Below, in pieces: positions 14,289-20,611 of a stretch of DNA of 20,839 nt. The stretch comes from a virus, in IMG/VR virus record IMGVR_UViG_3300032241_002371, positions 1 through 20,839 of that record; one strand, written 5' to 3'. The notes under the pieces were generated by a model. That model was not told the origin of the DNA, did no database searches, and saw only the letters and a program-made list of their open reading frames with translations. How positions within the stretch are numbered: the first letter of the stretch is position 1; each line of letters begins with the position of its first letter. Position numbers and translations under genes: made by a program.

Positions 14289-15342
14289 CATAAGTAAATT
14301 CAGAAAAAGTATCACTAAAAGTATCGATGGTTTAGGAATTGGTTTTAATGATCCTACTGATTGGGTCTCCACTGGAAACTATGCACTAAACTATCTTATC
14401 TCGGGGAATTTCTTTCGGGGAATTCCCCTTGGTAAAGTGACTGTATTTGCGGGAGAATCAGGAGCAGGTAAATCATATATTTGCTCAGGCAATATTATTC
14501 GTCACGCTCAACAACAGGACATTTTTGTTGTTCTAATCGACACAGAAAATGCACTTGACGAAGAGTGGTTAAAGGCACTAGGTGTTGATACCTCGGAAGA
14601 AAAACTTCTTAAACTTAATATGGCAATGATTGATGATGTTGCTAAAACTATCAACGAGTTTATGAAGGAATATAAAATAATTCCTCAGGAAGAAAGACCT
14701 AAGGTGCTATTTGTTATTGACTCTTTAGGAATGTTGCTAACTCCTACTGATCTAAATCAGTTTGAAGCTGGTGACCTTAAAGGTGATATGGGCCGTAAAC
14801 CTAAGGCATTGACAGCACTTGTTCGCAATTGCGTTAATATGTTCGGCAGTTACAATGTAGGATTGGTTGCTACCAATCATACCTATGCGAGTCAAGACCC
14901 ATATAATCCCGATGATAAAATCAGCGGTGGCCAAGGATTTGTGTATGCAAGTTCGATTGTGGTGGCAATGAAAAAACTCAAACTCAAAGAGGATGAGGAT
15001 GGCAATAAGGTGTCAGAAGTTTTGGGTATCAGATCAGGTTGTAAAATCATGAAAACCAGATATTCTAAACCTTTTGAAACGATTGAACTTAAGATTCCGT
15101 ATACTACCGGTATGAATCCATATTCTGGTATGTTTGATTTACTTGAAAACAAAAAGATTGTAACTAAAGAAGGAAATCGTTATACTTATATTGATACTAA
15201 TGGAGAAATTCATAAGTATTATCGAAAAGAGTGGGAACGAAACGAAAACAAATGTTTAGATTTGGTGATGGCAGAATTTGACCAAAAACTAAACACTGTA
15301 AATGAAAATTCCGAAACAGTTGCAGAATCTCAGGAAGAATGA
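14269..15342 (+). CDS. uvsX: UvsX recombinase (RecA family)
   Basis: Strand-exchange protein of T4-type recombination and recombination-dependent replication; it forms filaments on single-stranded DNA with help from UvsY. It has 357 residues (T4: 391) from the ATG at 14269, supported by AAGGAAG upstream; an in-frame ATG at 14224 lies inside the endonuclease gene and is less likely. Walker A GESGAGKS is at residues 62-69, and Walker B is VLFVIDSLG near 145-153. GLVATNHTYASQDPYNPDDKISGGQGF is the DNA-binding loop 2 region, and IRSGCKIMKTRYSKPFETIELKI is typical UvsX. The C-terminal tail is acidic (NENSETVAESQEE). The P-loop is a fuller RecA-like form than T4's. A terminator follows at 15348. 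Confidence 0.95.
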   Translation: MANRPFDISKFRKSITKSIDGLGIGFNDPTDWVSTGNYALNYLISGNFFRGIPLGKVTVFAGESGAGKSYICSGNIIRHAQQQDIFVVLIDTENALDEEWLKALGVDTSEEKLLKLNMAMIDDVAKTINEFMKEYKIIPQEERPKVLFVIDSLGMLLTPTDLNQFEAGDLKGDMGRKPKALTALVRNCVNMFGSYNVGLVATNHTYASQDPYNPDDKISGGQGFVYASSIVVAMKKLKLKEDEDGNKVSEVLGIRSGCKIMKTRYSKPFETIELKIPYTTGMNPYSGMFDLLENKKIVTKEGNRYTYIDTNGEIHKYYRKEWERNENKCLDLVMAEFDQKLNTVNENSETVAESQEE

Positions 15343-15347
15343 TCACC

Positions 15348-15380
15348 GACAGATTCCTTTTATTAGGAATCTGTCCTTCT
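15348..15380 (+). terminator. Rho-independent terminator after uvsX
   Basis: GACAGATTCCT (15348-15358) pairs with AGGAATCTGTC (15365-15375) around TTTATT. The T tract is weak (CTTCTT), so termination may be partial, letting some transcripts continue into uvsY and uvsW. Confidence 0.8.
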
Positions 15381-15427
15381 TGAATCGACATATTTTAAAT
15401 CAAAAAAATTAAAACAAAGGATAAACA

Positions 15428-15691
15428 ATGGATGAAGATCTTATCATTGAAATTTGGGACCTATTTAAAGAATATATTTCAGACAAAAATAAAGAAGTCG
15501 CAGCTAATCAATTTGTTGATATGCTGGTAGATAAAGATGTTGATGTAAAAACGCTGAAAGGACTTCTTGGATACGATTCTTATCTCGATGATGCTATCAA
15601 TCTTTCTATTAACCAAGATGATGAAGAAAAGGAAGATGATGAAGATGATTGGGGAGAGGAATTTTATGAGGACAGTGACGAGGATATGTAA
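15428..15691 (+). CDS. Small acidic hypothetical protein between uvsX and uvsY
   Basis: 87 residues, not recognised. Residues 1-60 look helical (DLIIEIWDLFKEYISDKNKEVAANQFVDMLVDK, then VKTLKGLLGYDSYLDDAIN). Residues 64-87 are almost all Asp and Glu. Start: ATG at 15428 after AAAGGA. The stop shares one base with the UvsY start (TAATG at 15689-15693), implying coupled translation. An acidic tail of this kind could contact gp32 or UvsY or mimic DNA, but no function can be assigned. Confidence 0.8.
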   Translation: MDEDLIIEIWDLFKEYISDKNKEVAANQFVDMLVDKDVDVKTLKGLLGYDSYLDDAINLSINQDDEEKEDDEDDWGEEFYEDSDEDM

Positions 15692-16146
15692 TGGGATGGT
15701 ACTCAGAAGTTAGTAAAGATATTGCTAATCTTCCCGATTGTATTGATTTCTTTTACAAAGAGCTCGATAAGGCACGAGCAGAAGTTAGAATACACGGTAA
15801 TGTGGAAAGAGCTTCTGCCCAATTGCCAGGTGTTGTTGAACAACGATTCAATCAATTGCAAGAGATTGAAGCAATTCTTGAATTTTTAAACATCGAACTT
15901 AGAAAAATTAAATCTCGTATATTTAGAAAATATCTTGAAAATTATCAAAGAGCATTAAGCAGTAGAGATGCTGAAAAATTTGCCGAAGGCGAATCAGATG
16001 TAGTAGATATGGAAAAAATAATTAATGAATTCGCAATGTTGAGAAATCATTGGTTAGGTATCATTAAAGGGTTGGATATTAAAGGTTTCCAACTGAATAA
16101 TATTATCAAACTTAGAACTTCCGGATTAGAGGATATTACTATATAA
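15691..16146 (+). CDS. uvsY: UvsY recombination mediator
   Basis: Mediator that loads UvsX onto gp32-coated single-stranded DNA. It has 151 residues against 137 in T4, and position downstream of uvsX is the expected neighbourhood. The best match to T4 UvsY is in the second half: YLENYQRALSSRDAEKFAEG, a helix with DMEKIINEFAMLRNHWLGIIKGLDIKGFQLNNIIKLRTSG, equivalent to T4's helical stretch ending in SRGFAIKHIQDMRAF. The first half is helical with heptad-like spacing, in keeping with UvsY's coiled-coil hexamer. The start overlaps the preceding stop by one base; the next gene begins two bases after the stop. Confidence 0.85.
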   Translation: MGWYSEVSKDIANLPDCIDFFYKELDKARAEVRIHGNVERASAQLPGVVEQRFNQLQEIEAILEFLNIELRKIKSRIFRKYLENYQRALSSRDAEKFAEGESDVVDMEKIINEFAMLRNHWLGIIKGLDIKGFQLNNIIKLRTSGLEDITI

Positions 16147-16148
16147 CT

Positions 16149-17339
16149 ATGATTTACATAGAAGATATTATTTCTAAGATTTACAGATCACCTAACAGAG
16201 TGTTCAACCTATGGGATAATAAAATTATTGATAGTTTCTACTACCAAATTCTCGATGGTTTCTCATTAACGGAAAAACAAGCCGCATTGGCCGTTAAAAT
16301 CTTAAAAAAACATAATAAAATAATTTCTAAAATTTTTATGCAAGATGTAACAAATGATTTGGAATCTCCTAACTTTAAATTAGGGATTAGAAAAATTGTT
16401 TCTTTGAAGAAAATTGAAATTATTAAGGATAATGTGTATGGCAAGGTCGCTCGAGCTATTTTTCCATATAACGAAAATATAATTAAAAAAATTAGGGATA
16501 ATAAAGAAAAATTTGGATTTGCAATGTGGGATAAAGAGGCAAAATGTTGGAATTTTCCTCTAAACGAAAATTTTATTAAGTTTCTCAGTGAGTTGTCTAA
16601 TGAAATGTTCTTTGACACAGATGACGAATTTAAACAGTTAGAACAACAAATAAAAAATATTATCAATGATATGGAAAAATATGCCCCAATTTTGGCATAC
16701 GAAGACAATCACTTCAAAATTATTAATTCTCCATACATCAATTTAGATTTGAAGAACGCAACACTACTAGAGGCAATCTTTGAGGCAAGAAAATATGGAA
16801 TAACTACTTGGGATTCAACCATCGAGGACATGATTCAAAATTCAAATATTGACCATATTACAAAATTATTTTTGAAAACAGATCCAAAGGAAAAAATTTC
16901 CATTAATAATCAATATGCAGAAATTTCTTGTCTATCGAATATCGTAAAATATTTGAGTCCTTGCCTTATAATTATACCTGGCGGTGATGAATTACAAATT
17001 CTATCAAACACACACAAATTTTTATCTGAACAGAATTTTAAAAATGAGGAAATTAGTGTAATGTTTAGATTACCCAGTGACTCTTATAAACAATTCAATG
17101 AATTTGTTAAGGATAACCATTTGAATTCACCGGTGAACGAAAAAACAAAAATTGTTTTTATCAGTGGAAAATTACCTAAACCCATGATAAAATCAAATAT
17201 TAAATTTAATAGTATTATTAATTTTGGACTACACAACCCACACTTTTCTATGCGAGACTATATTACACATCATGAAAATTGTGTGATATTTTCTAACGGT
17301 AGAACTCATAAGGATAACGCAATTGTCCAAGTCATGTAA
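16149..17339 (+). CDS. Hypothetical protein with possible HARP-like segment, between uvsY and uvsW
   Basis: 396 residues, not firmly recognised. Residues about 40-55 read FSLTEKQAALAVKILKKHNK, like the ends of helicase accessory helices. Residues about 102-145 (ARAIFPYNENIIKKIRDNK, then KEAKCWNFPLNENFIKFL) resemble the HARP domain of SMARCAL1-type annealing helicases: F-x-Y, helix, then W-x-F-P-L and helix. The C-terminal half (YLSPCLIIIPGGDELQILS, KTKIVFISGKL, SIINFGLHNP) looks like a Rossmann or RecA-type fold without a Walker A motif, so a degenerate helicase half is possible. Its setting suggests a role with UvsW in fork remodelling; this is inference. It is richer in Lys and Asn than its neighbours. 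The uvsW start overlaps its last 17 bases. Confidence 0.75.
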   Translation: MIYIEDIISKIYRSPNRVFNLWDNKIIDSFYYQILDGFSLTEKQAALAVKILKKHNKIISKIFMQDVTNDLESPNFKLGIRKIVSLKKIEIIKDNVYGKVARAIFPYNENIIKKIRDNKEKFGFAMWDKEAKCWNFPLNENFIKFLSELSNEMFFDTDDEFKQLEQQIKNIINDMEKYAPILAYEDNHFKIINSPYINLDLKNATLLEAIFEARKYGITTWDSTIEDMIQNSNIDHITKLFLKTDPKEKISINNQYAEISCLSNIVKYLSPCLIIIPGGDELQILSNTHKFLSEQNFKNEEISVMFRLPSDSYKQFNEFVKDNHLNSPVNEKTKIVFISGKLPKPMIKSNIKFNSIINFGLHNPHFSMRDYITHHENCVIFSNGRTHKDNAIVQVM

Positions 17340-18348
17340 AGTCGTTATCAAGGATGAAGTGAATGTTAAGATTGAAAACCTCGATCTTGACACAAGAAAG
17401 TTCTTGGTCCGTAAATTTAAGTACGAAGACCCCTCTGCTAGGTTCAGACCTTCATATAAATTAGGTCGATGGGATGGTACAGTGAGTTTTTTCGGTCTCG
17501 GTGGTACTACCTATCTTTCCATGCTACCACAGGTCTTGGAATACCTTGAAGAAAAAAATTATTATATCGAGCTTGAGGATCATAGAAACCCCACTGACCT
17601 AAAATTTGACGAAATTTCCGAGGATTTTTGGGGTGATAGAACTTGGCCTAAGGGTCATAGGTTCGAAGGACAACCCATTAGACTGAGAGATGATCAAGTC
17701 GAGGTTATTAATAAATTTTTAATCAATCCTCAATGTATTCAGGAAATCTCTACCGGTTTTGGGAAAACCATTACCACCGCAACTTTAGCGAAAATTTGCG
17801 AAAAATATGGTAGAACCATTACCATCGTACCTAACAAATCTTTGGTCGAACAAACCGAAGAAGATTTTATTAATTGCGGGCTCGATGTTGGTGTTTACTA
17901 CGGAGATAGAAAAGAGCTGGGTCATACACATACGATTTGTACATGGCAAAGTTTGAACATTTTAGATAAAAAATCCAAAGATTTTGATGTTGATCCAGAA
18001 ATGTTAACACTGGCAGAATTGTTAGAAGCTGTGCAATGTGTTATGGTAGATGAATGTTTTTCCGGTGATAGTAAAGTATTAACTGCCAACGGTTACAAAG
18101 CAATTAAAGATATACAAACAGGTGATGAAATCATAAACTATTCCGAAGATACACAAAAATTCAAAGTAGATACTGTAATTAAACAACATAAAAATTTAAC
18201 AAAGTCACTCAGTGAAAAAATGTATGAAATGGAATTTGATAATGGATCTAAAATACAAGTGTCGGGAAATCATAAGTTTTTAACTAATTTAGGATGGGTA
18301 CGTGCCGATGAGTTAACAAATGACCATGAAATTATAAATAACACATAA
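17323..18348 (+). CDS. uvsW: UvsW helicase N-terminal part fused to N-terminal split-intein domain
   Basis: UvsW is an SF2 helicase that unwinds R-loops, regresses forks and migrates branches. The start is TTG at 17323, with AAGGA eight bases upstream. Residues 1-60 form the UvsW N-domain (RKFLVRKFKYEDPSARFRPSYKLGRWDGTVSF, close in pattern to T4). Walker A is STGFGKT at 143-149, and motif Ia-like IVPNKSLVEQTEEDF follows. Residue 244 is the Glu of VMVDE; then the intein begins at Cys245 (CFSGDSKVLTANG) and runs 97 residues to a TAA at 18346. Host sequence resumes only at 19370 with CHMAKAD, completing the DECH motif. This half alone lacks the C-terminal helicase motifs, so it must be trans-spliced to be active. 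Confidence 0.92.
   Translation: MSKSCKVVIKDEVNVKIENLDLDTRKFLVRKFKYEDPSARFRPSYKLGRWDGTVSFFGLGGTTYLSMLPQVLEYLEEKNYYIELEDHRNPTDLKFDEISEDFWGDRTWPKGHRFEGQPIRLRDDQVEVINKFLINPQCIQEISTGFGKTITTATLAKICEKYGRTITIVPNKSLVEQTEEDFINCGLDVGVYYGDRKELGHTHTICTWQSLNILDKKSKDFDVDPEMLTLAELLEAVQCVMVDECFSGDSKVLTANGYKAIKDIQTGDEIINYSEDTQKFKVDTVIKQHKNLTKSLSEKMYEMEFDNGSKIQVSGNHKFLTNLGWVRADELTNDHEIINNT
18055..18345 (+). other. N-terminal split-intein domain (97 residues)
   Basis: Block A is CFSGDSKVLTANGYKAIKDI with catalytic Cys1. Block B is QVSGNHKFL, with the essential His and Ser in place of the usual Thr of the TxxH motif. The rest has the HINT fold pattern (TGDEIINY; MYEMEFDNGSKIQVSG; LGWVRADEL). The length is close to the N-part of cyanobacterial DnaE split inteins (about 102 residues). 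Confidence 0.9.
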
Positions 18349-18351
18349 ATA
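18333..18351 (+). promoter_or_regulatory. Two late promoter boxes for the intein-associated endonuclease
   Basis: TATAAATA at 18333-18340 is an exact T4 late box, and CATAAATA at 18344-18351 is a near match. The second contains the TAA stop codon of the upstream uvsW part. Starts are predicted at about 18346 and 18357; the latter transcript lacks the 5' arm of the hairpin that covers the endonuclease start codon. Confidence 0.65.
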
Positions 18352-18378
18352 CATATAACTAAAGCAGAAGTATTTATG
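18344..18378 (+). promoter_or_regulatory. Hairpin hiding the start codon of the intein-associated endonuclease
   Basis: CATAAATAC (18344-18352) is a perfect 9-base match to GTATTTATG (18370-18378), whose last three bases are the endonuclease ATG. The loop is 17 bases. Only transcripts coming from the uvsW promoter side carry both arms. Confidence 0.65.
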
Positions 18379-19296
18379 AAAAAAACAAATCAACAAATAA
18401 TAGATGAACTCAATGAGAGTTTGAAAAAAAATAATCAAGAAACTCGTGTTATAAAATATTCTAGTGATACCATATCGTTGGCTAACGGAACAATCTTAAA
18501 TGATAAAGAAAAGTCTCGTTTTGTTAAACGAGTAAAAAATACTAAAACAAATTTATGGGTCAAACAAATAGATAACCTGTTATCTGGAAAAATTACTGAA
18601 AAGGAAATCAAATCTAAATTAGCATCAATTGGTGGCAACTCCGTACAAAAAAAATATGGACATATTATCAAACAAAATCTTAATACAGGTAAACCCTGGA
18701 ACGCTGGTACCAAGGGACAACGTATAGGCACGTTAGGTCCACGAGATCAAAAAGTTAAGGATAAAATTAGTGAGAAGAATTCTGGCGCCGGTAACGGAAT
18801 GTACGGAATTAGAATGTCAGATGATTCTAAAAAAATGAGATCTAATTTAATGAAGAAAAAAATACTATTTGGAGAATTTACTCCAAATAGTAACAATAGA
18901 AATACCCACTGGGATTCCACTTTTAATGGTGAAAAATATAGATCAAGCTGGGAAGCCTTATATCAATACATCAATCAAACTGCTGACTATGAAAAATTAA
19001 GAATTGAATATACATTTAATGGAGATACAAAAATTTACATAGTTGATTTTGTAGATCATATAAACAAACAAGTTATAGAAGTTAAACCAAAAGAGTTATG
19101 CACCGGGAAAAAATTTCAAGCAAAACTGTCAGCATTATCTAAATGGGCAACTGCGCACAACTATACAATAACGATAGTTGATAAACAATGGTTACAGAGT
19201 CAGTTAGTAGAAATTGATTATACAAAATTTGATGATAATACTGCAAAAAAAATAAAGGCTCTATATGAAATTAATAAAAAAAATAGAAATAAGTAA
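18376..19296 (+). CDS. Free-standing homing endonuclease with gp4/TnsA-like nuclease domain, between split-intein halves
   Basis: 306 residues. The N-terminal 80 residues are helical and basic. A DNA-binding middle has NTGKPWNAGTKG at about 103-114 and NGMYGIRMSDDSKKMRSNLMKKK near 140-162, the look of NUMOD-type repeats. The C-terminal nuclease has KYRSSWEAL (E193), YIVDF (D224) and QVIEVKP (E235, K237), a PD-(D/E)XK set in the same order and wording as the gp4 gene at 5828 (YRSGWE, YVPDF, EVIEIKP). It probably cuts intein-less uvsW alleles and drives spread of the insertion. It is in the same frame as the upstream uvsW part, one stop codon away, and its 3' end overlaps the downstream part by 32 bases in another frame. 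A hairpin lies inside at 18863-18892. Confidence 0.85.
   Translation: MKKTNQQIIDELNESLKKNNQETRVIKYSSDTISLANGTILNDKEKSRFVKRVKNTKTNLWVKQIDNLLSGKITEKEIKSKLASIGGNSVQKKYGHIIKQNLNTGKPWNAGTKGQRIGTLGPRDQKVKDKISEKNSGAGNGMYGIRMSDDSKKMRSNLMKKKILFGEFTPNSNNRNTHWDSTFNGEKYRSSWEALYQYINQTADYEKLRIEYTFNGDTKIYIVDFVDHINKQVIEVKPKELCTGKKFQAKLSALSKWATAHNYTITIVDKQWLQSQLVEIDYTKFDDNTAKKIKALYEINKKNRNK
18863..18892 (+). repeat. Perfect 12-bp inverted repeat inside the endonuclease gene
   Basis: TACTATTTGGAG (18863-18874) and CTCCAAATAGTA (18881-18892) around AATTTA. It falls in the linker between the DNA-binding repeats and the nuclease domain. There is no T tract after it, so it is not a standard terminator. Confidence 0.9.
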
Positions 19297-19369
19297 ACCA
19301 AAAGAAGTATATAATTTACATATTAAGGACGATCACAACTACATTGTAGAGGGCGCAGTAGTAGCCAAT
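19265..19369 (+). other. C-terminal split-intein domain (35 residues)
   Basis: Block F is VYNLHIKDDHNYIVEG, with the His of DHNY, and block G is AVVAN followed by Cys+1. The penultimate residue is Ala rather than His, as in DnaE-type split inteins, which have Ser there. The length matches the roughly 35-residue C-parts of natural split inteins. Confidence 0.92.
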
Positions 19370-20101
19370 TGCCATATGGCCAAGGCTGACGTACTGAAAA
19401 ATCTATTAACTCGTAATTTGGCCAGTGCACCTATTAGATGGGGATTGACCGGTACTGTTCCTAAACAAGACCATGAATTTCAAAGCATTAGAGCTGCACT
19501 TGGTGAAGTTGTACATAGGGTCTTTGCTCATGAACTTCAAGAAAAAGGTGTGCTGTCCGACTGCCATGTACAAGTCGTACAAACTGCTGAATACAGAGAA
19601 TTTGGCAGCTATGCGGAAGAATTAAAATATTTGGTAACCGATAAAAATCGCATGGAATATGTTGCAAAGCTTATTAAAAATATAGTAAAATCAGGTAACA
19701 CTTTAATTCTTGTAGATAGAATCGAAAGTGGTGAATTCCTTGTAGAAAATATCCCCGACAGTGTATTCATATCCGGCAAAGTGAAAACCAAAGATCGTAA
19801 AGAAGAATATGATGAAATTAAAACTGCTGATAACAAGATTATTGTGGCGACTTATGGTGTGGCCGCTGTGGGTATTAATATTCCAAGGATTTTTAATCTG
19901 GTTCTTCTTGAACCCGGAAAAAGCTTTGTTCGTGTTATACAGTCTATTGGACGGGGTATTAGGAGAGCTGAAGATAAAGACTTTGTACAAATCTGGGATA
20001 TCACCGCAGCCACAAAATACGCCAAAAGACATCTCACGGAACGAAAACGCTACTATAAGGAAGCGAAATATCCTTTTACAATCGAAAAAGTGAAATATTA
20101 A
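19265..20101 (+). CDS. uvsW: C-terminal split-intein domain fused to UvsW helicase C-terminal part
   Basis: 278 residues. ATG at 19265 has AAAGG six bases upstream, inside the 3' end of the endonuclease gene. Residues 1-35 are the C-terminal intein domain ending in Asn35. The UvsW C-extein starts at Cys36 (CHMAKADVLKNLL, second half of the DECH motif) and has motif III GLTGT, a second RecA domain with LILVDRIESGE, motif V ATYGVAAVGINIPR and motif VI QSIGRGIRR. The C-terminal residues (KRHLTERKRYYKEAKYPFTIEKV) match the UvsW end. Joining 244 N-extein and 243 C-extein residues gives 487, close to T4 UvsW (about 503). It has its own start and ribosome site, so it can be made separately and trans-spliced. 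Confidence 0.92.
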   Translation: MKLIKKIEISKPKEVYNLHIKDDHNYIVEGAVVANCHMAKADVLKNLLTRNLASAPIRWGLTGTVPKQDHEFQSIRAALGEVVHRVFAHELQEKGVLSDCHVQVVQTAEYREFGSYAEELKYLVTDKNRMEYVAKLIKNIVKSGNTLILVDRIESGEFLVENIPDSVFISGKVKTKDRKEEYDEIKTADNKIIVATYGVAAVGINIPRIFNLVLLEPGKSFVRVIQSIGRGIRRAEDKDFVQIWDITAATKYAKRHLTERKRYYKEAKYPFTIEKVKY

Positions 20102-20103
20102 TA

Positions 20104-20607
20104 ATGCAGATATTGACTCTCGAAAATAAGGCCTTTTTTCTAAACGATCTACCTGACGAAATTGAAGAAGATTTGAGATTTGCTATACTTGATAATAGCG
20201 ATCATAATAATCCCGATCACTTTTTTGTTCCACTGATTTTTTTAGAAAGTTTTACAGGACCTGCAGTTGTACTACAAATTGGTAATAATGAAATTACCAT
20301 GCCACTAGATTGGTGCACTATTGTGGGTGATCCTGAAGGCCCTGATATGGAAATTTTACCATTAACTAGTCTCAATGGTAGAGGATTTAAAACTTTTTGT
20401 TTTAACCCCTTAACAGGATTTAAACCAGAATTTCTAGACATAGATATTGTAGATGTTTATCAGGATGTTAAATGGTACTTCCCTAAAATGAAAGCAGGAC
20501 AGTTACTTTGTACCCCATTACATTCCGGCGAAAATCCACTATGCTCTTATTTTGTTAAGGAAGTTAGCAGACAAAGTGAGATCGTTGACTATACAAAATG
20601 CTGGTAA
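20104..20607 (+). CDS. Hypothetical protein downstream of uvsW
   Basis: 167 residues, not recognised. The sequence looks like a compact, largely beta protein: AFFLNDLPDEIEEDLRF, VPLIFLESFTGPAVVLQIGNNEITMPLDWCTIVGD, then EILPLTSLNGRGFKTFCFNPLTGFKPEFLDIDIVDVYQDVKWYFP, and MKAGQLLCTPLHSGENPLCSYFVKEVSRQSEIVDY. It has five cysteines, but not in a clear zinc-binding pattern, and no membrane segment or signal peptide. It begins two bases after the uvsW stop, so it probably shares that transcript. Confidence 0.8.
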   Translation: MQILTLENKAFFLNDLPDEIEEDLRFAILDNSDHNNPDHFFVPLIFLESFTGPAVVLQIGNNEITMPLDWCTIVGDPEGPDMEILPLTSLNGRGFKTFCFNPLTGFKPEFLDIDIVDVYQDVKWYFPKMKAGQLLCTPLHSGENPLCSYFVKEVSRQSEIVDYTKCW

Positions 20608-20611
20608 TGAA

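Noticed and set aside
15380-15410. Sigma70 promoter ahead of the small acidic gene
   Set aside because: TTGAAT is present, but no acceptable -10 box lies 16-18 bases downstream.
16241-16708. 155-codon open frame on the minus strand
   Set aside because: It lies fully inside the 396-residue gene, is Phe/Ile/Ser-rich as expected of the complement of AT-rich coding, and has no promoter or ribosome site. The same holds for minus-strand frames at 10678-11019, 11255-11593 and 12015-12314.
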